In this document: positions 1-6,558 of the stretch, piece after piece
Layout: every line of letters starts with the position of its first letter
Numbering within the stretch: position 1 is the stretch's first letter
Source of the DNA: Pseudoalteromonas phenolica
Lineage (GTDB): Bacteria > Pseudomonadota > Gammaproteobacteria > Enterobacterales > Alteromonadaceae
NCBI RefSeq assembly: GCF_005886345.1
Contig: NZ_PNEC01000063.1
Coordinates: 1 to 38,316 of the forward strand
Length of the DNA: 38,316 nucleotides
Direction of reading: 5' to 3'
Made by a program: the position numbers and the translations under genes
Notes under the pieces: model-generated
Database searches by the model: none
What the model was told of the DNA's origin: nothing
What the model saw: only the letters and a program-made list of their open reading frames with translations

Positions 1-1
1 A

Positions 2-112
2 CTTTTAGTGGGTAACACCAAAATCACTATAAGATATGACCAAAGGCGTATTGAAGATTTCATTTACTTGATCAAAGCTAAAGACATGTGGAGCTTTGTG
101 TTAAATAGTTAA
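2..112 (+). CDS. C-terminal end of an unknown protein (partial, cut by window edge)
   Basis: An open frame enters from the left edge and ends at TAA 110-112. It encodes about 36 residues with a protein-like composition (ending KDMWSFVLNS). The start lies outside the window and I recognise no family. The frame is open over its whole visible length, and the next gene has its own ribosome-binding site 40 bases further on, so a real gene tail is plausible but not proven. Confidence 0.45.
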   Translation, partial: LLVGNTKITIRYDQRRIEDFIYLIKAKDMWSFVLNS

Positions 113-162
113 CACACATATATAAGATATTCACGGCCTAATTGAAATCCTAGAGGTGTGCT

Positions 163-459
163 ATGGAAAAGCAGCAGAGACAAGATATTTTAACTTTAAG
201 TTGGTCAATTCATGATCAGGTTGAAGAAGCTATCAGGACGCACCCTGCAAGTCGTGCTGATGACAATTGGCAAGAAAAACAACGTTTGCTTATGGCGGAT
301 ATAGCTTTGCATTTATTGCAAACAGCATTAAAGCCGGGTGAGTTACAAAAAGAAAAGTTAGTAAATAACTTAAATGCAATTCTGACGTTGAGTGATGACT
401 ATATAGATAATGTGGATTTAAGGAAAGTGTCGGATTCTTTATATGAAACACATAAATAA
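163..459 (+). CDS. Small conserved-looking hypothetical protein (98 aa)
   Basis: ATG 163 is preceded by a good Shine-Dalgarno sequence, GAGGTG at 153-158. The protein is soluble and mostly helical in appearance, acidic, with no signal peptide or membrane segment. It has a central stretch rich in Leu and Ala (roughly residues 42-58) and a Lys/Asn/Leu-rich second half. I do not recognise the family. It follows the end of another plus-strand gene by about 50 bases, so it may be the last gene of an operon that begins outside the window. It is followed by a strong inverted repeat at 478-507. No function can be assigned from the sequence alone. Confidence 0.7.
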   Translation: MEKQQRQDILTLSWSIHDQVEEAIRTHPASRADDNWQEKQRLLMADIALHLLQTALKPGELQKEKLVNNLNAILTLSDDYIDNVDLRKVSDSLYETHK

Positions 460-477
460 ACCGATATTCAGTGAGAT

Positions 478-507
478 AAATATCCGGCTTGATATCGCCG
501 GATATTT
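478..507. terminator. Inverted repeat between convergent genes, probable bidirectional terminator
   Basis: An 11-bp perfect stem (AAATATCCGGC with GCCGGATATTT) encloses an 8-base loop. It lies between the plus-strand 98-aa gene and the minus-strand DUF3010 gene. The A/T at the stem base gives only a short U run on either strand, so it is a weaker intrinsic terminator than others in the window. Confidence 0.6.
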
Positions 508-521
508 AGTGAGTCTGCTCT

Positions 522-971
522 TTATAGCTCTTCAGGGCGGTATGTTTTCATCATGATATAAACGTATGCATTAACAAATGCCGTTTCTTGATATTTTTTA
601 AGCCCAGTTTCTTCAAAGTCGATTGGTAAAGGGTTACGCTTCAATTGTTCTTTAATTTCAGTTGCAGATAAAATTTTAACATCTACATCTTTTATTAATT
701 GAATGGCAGCTTCGATTTTGAAACCTGTTGCACTACCTGCAAACTTACCCTTTGGTGCGCGTTGCTTTATAGCAACAGAGTCAATTTGGTAATCTTCTAA
801 TAATTTTGCAAAATCAAATTGGAATTTGCGCATATCTTCAGTGTCTTGGCCAACTTGTCCAAGGGTAAAACGTGTTTGACGTACGTCACGAATATCAAAA
901 ACGTCTTCTTCTTTTGTCAGCAAGCATAAAAGTACTTCACTGCCTGTGATTTCAACACCACATGTTCTCAT
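522..971 (-). CDS. DUF3010 family protein
   Basis: A 149-residue soluble protein whose start (MRTCGVEITGSEVLLCLL) and overall pattern match the DUF3010 family of marine and enteric gammaproteobacteria. The N-terminal beta-hairpin-like start followed by alternating strands and helices would fit an RNase H-like fold, but that is inference. The function of the family is not known to me. The gene lies 62 bases downstream of the EEP-family gene on the same strand and could be cotranscribed with it. There is no signal peptide, membrane segment or recognisable catalytic cluster. Confidence 0.8.
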   Translation of the reverse strand: MRTCGVEITGSEVLLCLLTKEEDVFDIRDVRQTRFTLGQVGQDTEDMRKFQFDFAKLLEDYQIDSVAIKQRAPKGKFAGSATGFKIEAAIQLIKDVDVKILSATEIKEQLKRNPLPIDFEETGLKKYQETAFVNAYVYIMMKTYRPEEL

Positions 972-1033
972 AATCTTTCCAATATATTGAAACTTGTTGG
1001 TAATTATAACGATGAGTGGAATAAAGCAAAAGC

Positions 1034-2026
1034 TTAAACTGATAAATCGATCATGATGGCGGCATGATCTGAATAACGAATGTCTTCACCGTCTCTTTGC
1101 GTGGTTAAGTGTCCATCAAAAGTAGTGTAATTTAATTCTTTAATTACACAGTTATCATGAACAGGATCGAAGTGTTGAGATAGTAAAATATAATCTAATA
1201 CATTACCTTTACCACGATAAAAGTGTGTTGCTGGTTTCTGTTTTCCTTCCATTGCTTGTTGTGAAAGTGTGTAACTATCAATTAAGCCACTTTCAGAAGG
1301 AACGTCTTTGAACGAATGATCATTTGCTATATTAAAAGGTAACAAACTGGCATGTTCAAGGTTATGATTAAAGTCACCTAAAACGACAACAGGCATATTT
1401 TGATTATTGGTCATCACATCATGCATGATTATAGAGGCTTCTAAAGAGCGATCTTGGCTGTTTCTAAGTAATGCAAAAGATTGTTCGTAGTAGTGACGAA
1501 GTTTTGGTTCTGCATTGATTTGCTCGAATAGGTTGCCATCAGTGATAAGGCGCTGTGATTTTAAATGGACCACATAAAAACTGACAAAGCCAACGTCTGG
1601 CAGGTTTATCTTGCACTTGATTGGTGTCCGATTAAAACCAAAAGGTGTTTGATGACCAAAATAATCGAGCAAGTCCTTATTTGGCAGCAGACAATTTAAA
1701 GATTCAATTGGGTATTTAGAAGCGATTGCAACAACCGGTGAATACAGTACATCGGGTTTTAACGCTTCATGTTTTACAGCCGAAACGGCAGAGAAATAGG
1801 GGAGGCCTTTCTCTTTACAAATCTCTTTTAGTTCCTTGACTGAAAACACTTCTTGAAAGGCAACCACGGTTGGCGACATATGAGCCAATAATTCAGAAAT
1901 AAATAAAGTTTTAGATTGCCACTGGCTGTGTGTGTAGCCTTCAAATTCAGAATAAAAGCGATAAGGCGGCGCTGCAAAATTAAGCAGATTTAACGTAGCA
2001 ATTTTTATAGATTTTTGTTCAGGCAT
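1034..2026 (-). CDS. Endonuclease/exonuclease/phosphatase (EEP) family protein
   Basis: A 330-residue protein with the hallmark metal-dependent phosphodiester hydrolase motifs of the EEP fold in order: the N-terminal Asn motif (TLNLLNF, N13 and N16), the catalytic Glu in AFQEVF (E59), GDFNHN (D218, N220) and the C-terminal SDH motif (D320, H321). All catalytic residues look intact. No signal peptide is seen, so it is probably cytoplasmic. The family includes DNases, sphingomyelinases, inositol phosphatases and nocturnin-like enzymes, and the sequence alone does not fix the substrate. It diverges from thrS across a 221-base gap and precedes the DUF3010 gene on the minus strand. Confidence 0.88.
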   Translation of the reverse strand: MPEQKSIKIATLNLLNFAAPPYRFYSEFEGYTHSQWQSKTLFISELLAHMSPTVVAFQEVFSVKELKEICKEKGLPYFSAVSAVKHEALKPDVLYSPVVAIASKYPIESLNCLLPNKDLLDYFGHQTPFGFNRTPIKCKINLPDVGFVSFYVVHLKSQRLITDGNLFEQINAEPKLRHYYEQSFALLRNSQDRSLEASIIMHDVMTNNQNMPVVVLGDFNHNLEHASLLPFNIANDHSFKDVPSESGLIDSYTLSQQAMEGKQKPATHFYRGKGNVLDYILLSQHFDPVHDNCVIKELNYTTFDGHLTTQRDGEDIRYSDHAAIMIDLSV

Positions 2027-2150
2027 TTAAAATTTCATTTATTCATCGATTTACAGAGTTAATTTTAGTCTTTCCCTTGAATTTAGTCACTGTGAAGGCC
2101 AAAATAAGCTTCGCTTAAAATCCTTAGTTAACTTAGTAAATAAGTTCATC

Positions 2151-2172
2151 AATGCTTATTCGTAAAAGCGTT
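2151..2172 (+). promoter_or_regulatory. Upstream arm of the thrS operator (domain 4-like tRNA-Thr mimic)
   Basis: AATGCTT (2151-2157) pairs with AAGCGTT (2166-2172), giving 7 bp including one U-G pair. The 8-base loop ATTCGTAA contains CGU, a tRNA-Thr anticodon. In E. coli the thrS leader has two stem-loops (domains 4 and 2) bound by the two ThrRS subunits to repress translation. The position and the anticodon-like loop fit domain 4. The assignment is inference from that precedent. Confidence 0.6.
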
Positions 2173-2206
2173 GTAAAAGGTACTCACTTTTTTAATTTTA
2201 ATACAC

Positions 2207-2227
2207 GTGATACTTGGTAGGTGTCAC
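2207..2227 (+). promoter_or_regulatory. thrS operator arm mimicking the tRNA-Thr(GGU) anticodon arm (domain 2-like)
   Basis: GTGATAC (2207-2213) pairs with GTGTCAC (2221-2227), giving 7 bp with one U-G pair. It closes a 7-base loop TTGGTAG, the exact geometry of a tRNA anticodon arm. The loop has U at position 33 and GGU at positions 34-36, the anticodon of a real tRNA-Thr, followed by A37. It sits 21-41 bases before the thrS ATG, just upstream of the ribosome-binding site, where E. coli ThrRS binds its own mRNA. Excess ThrRS is expected to block ribosome loading. Confidence 0.78.
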
Positions 2228-2247
2228 CACTGTAAATAGGAATTATC

Positions 2248-4158
2248 ATGCCTGTAATTACGCTTCCTGACGGCAGTCAGCGTGCTTTCGAAAACCCAGT
2301 AACAACATTAGAAGTAGCTCAAGATATCGGTCCTGGTCTTGCAAAGGCAACCATCGCTGGCCGAGTGAATGGTGAAAGAGTTGATGCATGTGATTTAATC
2401 TCTGAAGATGCAAATCTACAAATCATCACAGCAAAAGATGAAGACGGCTTGGAAATTATCCGTCACTCATGCGCACACTTAATTGGTCATGCAATTAAAC
2501 AGCTTTTCCCTGATGTAAAAATGGCGATTGGTCCGACTATCGACAATGGTTTTTACTACGACATCGATTTAGATCGTTCATTAACTCAAGAAGATCTAGA
2601 TGCAATTGAAAAGCGCATGCTTGAGCTTGCTAAAACGAATTACGACGTTGTTAAGAAAACAGTCACTTGGCAAGAAGCAAGAGACACTTTTGAAGCACGC
2701 GGTGAGACTTACAAAATTGAAATCCTAGATGAAAATATTTCTAAGGATGACAAACCAGGTCTTTATCATCATGAAGAATATGTAGACATGTGTCGCGGTC
2801 CTCACGTGCCAAACATGAAGTTCTGTCAACACTTCAAGATCATGAAAGTAGCTGGCGCGTATTGGCGTGGTAACTCTGATAACAAGATGCTACAGCGTAT
2901 ATATGGTACAGCTTGGGCTGATAAAAAACAGCTAAAAGCTTATTTGAAGCGCCTTGAAGAAGCAGAAAAGCGTGACCATCGTAAAATTGGTAAAGCATTA
3001 GACCTATGGCACTGGCAAGAAGAAGCGCCTGGTATGGTATTTTGGCACAATGATGGTTGGACAGTTTATAAAACTGTCGAAGACTATATGCGCGACCAAT
3101 TGGTTAAATTTGGTTACGAAGAAGTGCGAGCTCCCTTAATTCTTGATGTAGGTATGTGGGAAAAGTCTGGTCACTGGGATAAGTACGGGGACATGATTTT
3201 CTCAACTGAATCAGAAAAACGTACTTATGCTGTAAAACCAATGAATTGCCCAGGGCATCTGCAAATCTTTAACCAAGGCCTTAAATCTTATCGCGATCTT
3301 CCATACAGAATGGCGGAGTTTGGTCTGGTTCACAGAAATGAGCCATCTGGTTCATTGCATGGCTTGATGCGTGTTCGTTCGTTTACGCAAGATGATGCAC
3401 ACGTTTTTTGTACTGAAGAACAAATTCTTCAAGAAGTGTCAGCATGTATCGAAATGGTATTTGACACATATAAGACATTTGGTTTCGACGAAATTGACAT
3501 CAAACTATCAACTCGACCTGAACAACGTGTAGGCTCTGATGAAATTTGGGATAAAGCTGAGAAGTCTCTCGAAGAAGCACTTGAAGCTAATAACCTTAAA
3601 TATGAACTTCAACCAGGTGAAGGTGCATTCTACGGTCCGAAGATTGAGTTTACTCTTCACGATTGCTTAGGTCGCGCGTGGCAATGTGGCACAATCCAGC
3701 TTGATTTCTCTATGCCTGGACGCTTAGGTGCTACATATGTTGGTGAAGATGGCGAAAGAAAGACACCTGTTATGATCCACCGTGCAATTTTAGGTTCATT
3801 AGAACGTTTCATCGGTATATTAACAGAAGAATATGCAGGTCTTTTCCCAACTTGGTTAGCGCCAAAGCAAGTGGTGATCATGAATATCACCGATAAACAA
3901 GCTGATTATGTGCAAGAAATTGTGCAAAAATTAAATAAACTTGGAATTAGAGCTTGTGCTGACTTGAGAAATGAGAAGATTGGCTTTAAAATTCGCGAGC
4001 ATACTTTAAAACGTATTCCGTATTTACTTGTTGTTGGTGACAAAGAAGTTGAACAGCAAGAAGTTGCGGTTAGAACACGCAAAGGTGAAGACCTTGGCAA
4101 GTTCTCGGTTGATGACTTTATCGCAAAGGTAAGCGAAGAGATTAAAGACCGTAAATAA
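2248..4158 (+). CDS. thrS: Threonyl-tRNA synthetase
   Basis: A 636-residue class II synthetase that charges tRNA-Thr with threonine. Domain order is TGS (about 1-60), the editing domain with HSCAHLIGH near residue 73 and the DMCRGPH segment near 180, the catalytic core, and the C-terminal anticodon-binding domain. The zinc ligands fall at C334 (MNCPGH), H385 (DDAHVF) and H511 (MIHRAIL), the same numbers as in E. coli ThrRS. Class II motifs 2 and 3 are visible (RNEPSGSLHG and ILGSLERF). ATG 2248 has an AGGA ribosome-binding site. Two anticodon-arm mimics in its leader suggest translational autorepression. It heads the conserved cluster with infC, rpmI and rplT. Confidence 0.99.
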   Translation: MPVITLPDGSQRAFENPVTTLEVAQDIGPGLAKATIAGRVNGERVDACDLISEDANLQIITAKDEDGLEIIRHSCAHLIGHAIKQLFPDVKMAIGPTIDNGFYYDIDLDRSLTQEDLDAIEKRMLELAKTNYDVVKKTVTWQEARDTFEARGETYKIEILDENISKDDKPGLYHHEEYVDMCRGPHVPNMKFCQHFKIMKVAGAYWRGNSDNKMLQRIYGTAWADKKQLKAYLKRLEEAEKRDHRKIGKALDLWHWQEEAPGMVFWHNDGWTVYKTVEDYMRDQLVKFGYEEVRAPLILDVGMWEKSGHWDKYGDMIFSTESEKRTYAVKPMNCPGHLQIFNQGLKSYRDLPYRMAEFGLVHRNEPSGSLHGLMRVRSFTQDDAHVFCTEEQILQEVSACIEMVFDTYKTFGFDEIDIKLSTRPEQRVGSDEIWDKAEKSLEEALEANNLKYELQPGEGAFYGPKIEFTLHDCLGRAWQCGTIQLDFSMPGRLGATYVGEDGERKTPVMIHRAILGSLERFIGILTEEYAGLFPTWLAPKQVVIMNITDKQADYVQEIVQKLNKLGIRACADLRNEKIGFKIREHTLKRIPYLLVVGDKEVEQQEVAVRTRKGEDLGKFSVDDFIAKVSEEIKDRK

Positions 4159-4165
4159 AACTATG

Positions 4166-4211
4166 GCGTGTAGCTAACAAAAATATATTAAGCTACACGC
4201 TTTATCTTTTG
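4166..4211 (+). terminator. Stem-loop with U-rich tail between thrS and infC (attenuator or partial terminator)
   Basis: GCGTGTAGCT (4166-4175) pairs perfectly with AGCTACACGC (4191-4200) over 10 bp with a 15-base loop. It is followed by the T-rich run TTTATCTTTT. This resembles a leaky intrinsic terminator or an RNA-processing hairpin placed 30 bases before the infC start. It may set the ratio of thrS to infC expression. Confidence 0.55.
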
Positions 4212-4231
4212 ATTTTTTGGAGGAACGTACC

Positions 4232-4783
4232 ATTAGAGGCGGCAAAAAAGGGCAACCAACAGCTCAAAAACAACATCGTATTAACGAAGAAATCACAGCG
4301 AGAGAAGTTCGCTTAACAGGCGTTGAAGGCCAGGAACCAAGTATTGTTTCGTTAAGAGAAGCTCAAGCTATTGCTGATGAACTAGGTGTAGATTTAGTAG
4401 AAATTAGTCCAAATGCTGAACCGCCAGTTTGTAAGGTGATGGATTACGGTAAGTTCCTTTTCGAAAAAGCAAAAGTACAAAAAGAACAAAAGAAAAAGCA
4501 GAAGCAGATCCAAATTAAAGAGATTAAGTTCCGTCCGGGCACTGACTCTGGTGACTATAATGTGAAACTTCGCAGTCTGAGAAAATTCTTAGAGGGTGGA
4601 GATAAAGCTAAAGTTACAATCCGCTTCCGTGGCCGTGAGATGGCTCACCAAGATATTGGTCTAGATTTACTAAACCGTGTTAAAGCTGATTTAGAAGATA
4701 TCGCAACAGTAGAGTCTTTCCCAAATCGTGTTGAAGGTCGTCAAATGATTATGATGTTGGCACCTGTTGCTAAAAAAGCATAA
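4232..4783 (+). CDS. infC: Translation initiation factor IF-3
   Basis: A 183-residue protein that binds the 30S subunit, prevents 50S joining and inspects start-codon pairing. The N-terminal domain, Lys-rich linker (around EKAKVQKEQKKKQKQ) and C-terminal domain (IKFRPGTDSGDYNVKLRSL, FRGREMAH) align end to end with E. coli IF3. I place the start at ATT 4232 because the residues after it (RGGKKG) match the E. coli N-terminus (KGGK) and GGAGG at 4219-4223 sits 8 bases upstream. In E. coli the AUU start underlies autorepression, because IF3 discriminates against non-canonical starts. An in-frame TTG at 4217 is upstream of and partly overlaps the Shine-Dalgarno and is rejected. Confidence 0.98.
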   Translation: MRGGKKGQPTAQKQHRINEEITAREVRLTGVEGQEPSIVSLREAQAIADELGVDLVEISPNAEPPVCKVMDYGKFLFEKAKVQKEQKKKQKQIQIKEIKFRPGTDSGDYNVKLRSLRKFLEGGDKAKVTIRFRGREMAHQDIGLDLLNRVKADLEDIATVESFPNRVEGRQMIMMLAPVAKKA

Positions 4784-4806
4784 ACACGGCATAATACGCT
4801 CCGATT

Positions 4807-4844
4807 TTGAACTAGGTCACAAATGCTTAGGCTACCTAGTTCAA
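4807..4844 (+). promoter_or_regulatory. Stem-loop in the infC-rpmI leader, candidate L20 autoregulatory structure
   Basis: TTGAACTAGGT (4807-4817) pairs with ACCTAGTTCAA (4834-4844) over 11 bp with a 16-base loop. It lies in the 177-base gap before rpmI with no U run, so it does not look like a terminator. In E. coli, L20 represses rpmI-rplT through structured RNA in the equivalent gap. That this is the L20 site is inference from position. Confidence 0.5.
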
Positions 4845-4937
4845 CTGGTCTGTAAAAAGTAGATTAATTTCTCACCAGAACTTAGGTTGTAATAAGGCTC
4901 TACAAGTGGTTTATCCCGCCTTGTTACATTGATTAGC

Positions 4938-4959
4938 GCAATACATTTGGAGTTATTGC
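4938..4959 (+). promoter_or_regulatory. Hairpin presenting the rpmI ribosome-binding site in its loop
   Basis: GCAATA (4938-4943) pairs with TATTGC (4954-4959). The 10-base loop contains the GGAG Shine-Dalgarno of rpmI (4949-4952), and the ATG follows at 4961. The element would couple RNA structure to translation of the L35-L20 pair. Confidence 0.5.
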
Positions 4960-4960
4960 A

Positions 4961-5161
4961 ATGGCTTACAAGCTAAAAACACACAGAGGCGCAGCTAAGC
5001 GTTTCAAAAAGACTGCTTCAGGCGGTTACAAGCGTAAACAGTCGCATCTTCGTCACATTCTGACTAAGAAATCTTCAAAGCGTAAACTACACCTTCGTGC
5101 TAAGTCTATGGTTCATAAGAATGACCTAGGCCTAATCGATCGTATGTTACCATTCGCTTAA
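4961..5161 (+). CDS. rpmI: 50S ribosomal protein L35
   Basis: A 66-residue, very basic protein with the family pattern MAYKLKTHRGAAKRFKKT at the N-terminus and the LRHILTKKSSKRKLHLR core. It is full length for bacterial L35 (about 65 residues). It binds 23S rRNA in the large subunit. The gene is 15 bases upstream of rplT and both are likely translated from one message. A structured leader of 177 bases precedes it, the usual place for L20-mediated feedback. Confidence 0.98.
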   Translation: MAYKLKTHRGAAKRFKKTASGGYKRKQSHLRHILTKKSSKRKLHLRAKSMVHKNDLGLIDRMLPFA

Positions 5162-5176
5162 TAGAGGATATCAGAA

Positions 5177-5536
5177 ATGGCAAGAGTTAAACGCGGTGTT
5201 ATCGCACGTGCACGTCACAAAAAAGTATTAAAGCAAGCTAAAGGTTACTACGGAGCACGTTCACGTGTTTACCGCGTAGCATTCCAAGCAGTAACTAAAG
5301 CAGGTCAATACGCTTACCGTGACCGTCGTGCTAAGAAACGTACTTTCCGTCAACTATGGATTGCACGTATCAACGCAGCTTCACGTCAGAATGGCCTTTC
5401 TTATAGCCGTTTCATCAATGGCCTTAAAAAGTCATCTGTTGAAATCGATCGTAAGATTTTAGCTGATATCGCAGTATATGACCAAGTAGCTTTCGCAGCT
5501 TTAGTTGCTAAAGCAAAAGAAGGCCTATCTGCTTAA
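5177..5536 (+). CDS. rplT: 50S ribosomal protein L20
   Basis: A 119-residue, highly basic protein starting MARVKRGVIARARHKKVLK, with the conserved AKGYYGARSRVYRVA segment and a globular C-terminal half (from about residue 60). It is the standard length. L20 is an early assembly protein of the 50S subunit and, in E. coli, the repressor of the rpmI-rplT message. AGAGGA upstream gives a good ribosome-binding site. It is the last gene of the translation cluster, closed by a strong terminator. Confidence 0.98.
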   Translation: MARVKRGVIARARHKKVLKQAKGYYGARSRVYRVAFQAVTKAGQYAYRDRRAKKRTFRQLWIARINAASRQNGLSYSRFINGLKKSSVEIDRKILADIAVYDQVAFAALVAKAKEGLSA

Positions 5537-5558
5537 TAAGTCTTGAACTTATTGATTT

Positions 5559-5583
5559 AAAAGGAGCCAATGGCTCCTTTTTT
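5559..5583. terminator. Intrinsic terminator after rplT (bidirectional)
   Basis: GGAGCC (5563-5568) pairs with GGCTCC (5572-5577) with a 3-base loop, flanked by AAAA on the left and TTTTTT on the right. It ends the thrS-rplT cluster and, read on the minus strand, also follows the SDR gene that stops at 5587. Confidence 0.9.
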
Positions 5584-5586
5584 AGT

Positions 5587-6411
5587 TTAACGATTCTTTA
5601 TTAAAATTTTATCAAGTAATCTAGTACTTAATATTCTTCGCATCACGCCCATAAAGTAGGTTGGGAATGTCACGTAGTAGCGCGGCTTAGGCTTTTCTGC
5701 ATTCATTGCATGCAAAAGTTTTTCAAGAACAGCTTCAGGACCTAGGGTAAATTTTTGTGGTGCAGTTTGACTTTCAAGTCTGTTTAACTGCGCACGATAA
5801 TTATCACTATGTGCACTTTGTTCAATACTGATATTTTTGATAAAAGCCTGTTTCGCATTATCTCTAAATTTAGAAGCAATCGGTCCTGGTTCAATTAAGC
5901 TAATGTGGATATTTGTATCTGCTAATTCCATTCGTAATGTATCTGTCAGCCCTTCTAACGCAAACTTACTGGCATTGTATGCACCTCGATAAGGTAGGGC
6001 TACAAAACCTAACACGGATGAATTGTGAATAATTCGACCATGTCCCGTTGAACGCATATGTTTAATTGCCAAATTTGTGAGGTGGTGCCAAGCAAAAAAG
6101 TTGACTTCAAATTGTGCGCGTAAAGTATCTGTTTCCAAGTCTTCTACTGCGCCGGGTTGTCCATAAGCACCATTGTTAAACAATACATCTAACTGCCCAT
6201 CACACATATCAAGTGCTTTTTTAAAGCCTTGGTCTATGCTTGTCTGGTCCGCTAGATCTAATTTAATACAGGTTAAACCTTGTTCTGAGAGCCGCTCAAC
6301 ATCTTCATTCTTACGGCAAGTAGCTATGACTTTATAACCTGATTTCTGTAGTTCTTTTGCACAGTGATAACCGATACCGGTAGAGCAGCCCGTGATCAAG
6401 ATTGATTTCAT
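5587..6411 (-). CDS. Short-chain dehydrogenase/reductase (YbbO-like)
   Basis: A 274-residue classical SDR oxidoreductase. The Rossmann NAD(P)-binding motif is at the extreme N-terminus (ITGCSTGIG), the structural motif appears as FNNGAYG (NNGA in place of the usual NNAG), the catalytic Ser lies in HNSSVLG, and the catalytic Tyr-Lys pair is in YNASKFALEG. The C-terminus (FTLGPEAV, EKPKPRY, LLDKIL) resembles E. coli YbbO, an NADP-dependent aldehyde reductase. A similar activity is likely here but the substrate is unknown. The basic residue pattern in RKNED after strand 2 would fit NADP preference. It diverges from the M14 gene over 147 bases. Confidence 0.9.
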   Translation of the reverse strand: MKSILITGCSTGIGYHCAKELQKSGYKVIATCRKNEDVERLSEQGLTCIKLDLADQTSIDQGFKKALDMCDGQLDVLFNNGAYGQPGAVEDLETDTLRAQFEVNFFAWHHLTNLAIKHMRSTGHGRIIHNSSVLGFVALPYRGAYNASKFALEGLTDTLRMELADTNIHISLIEPGPIASKFRDNAKQAFIKNISIEQSAHSDNYRAQLNRLESQTAPQKFTLGPEAVLEKLLHAMNAEKPKPRYYVTFPTYFMGVMRRILSTRLLDKILIKNR

Positions 6412-6514
6412 TTTGTTATTTCGCTGTATTAAGATAGATAAAAAATGCCAAATATGTCATTTGCTGCATTTTTTTGTTGAATCACCGCACATTCTAAATT
6501 GGTTTGTAAAAGAT

Positions 6515-6523
6515 TGATATAAT
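6515..6523 (+). promoter_or_regulatory. Extended -10 promoter for the M14 peptidase gene
   Basis: TGATATAAT at 6515-6523 is a perfect -10 hexamer (TATAAT, 6518-6523) with the TGn extension. The -35 region is poor, as is common for extended -10 promoters. It lies 36 bases before the ATG at 6559. Confidence 0.5.
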
Positions 6524-6558
6524 TCATCTAACTTATAAATTATTAATGAGTCTTTTAC

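Noticed and set aside
2151..2227. A tRNA gene upstream of thrS
   Set aside because: Only isolated anticodon-like arms are present; there is no acceptor stem, D arm or T arm.
4217..4231. TTG 4217 as the infC start
   Set aside because: It lies before and partly overlaps the Shine-Dalgarno that serves ATT 4232, and IF3 homology begins after the ATT.
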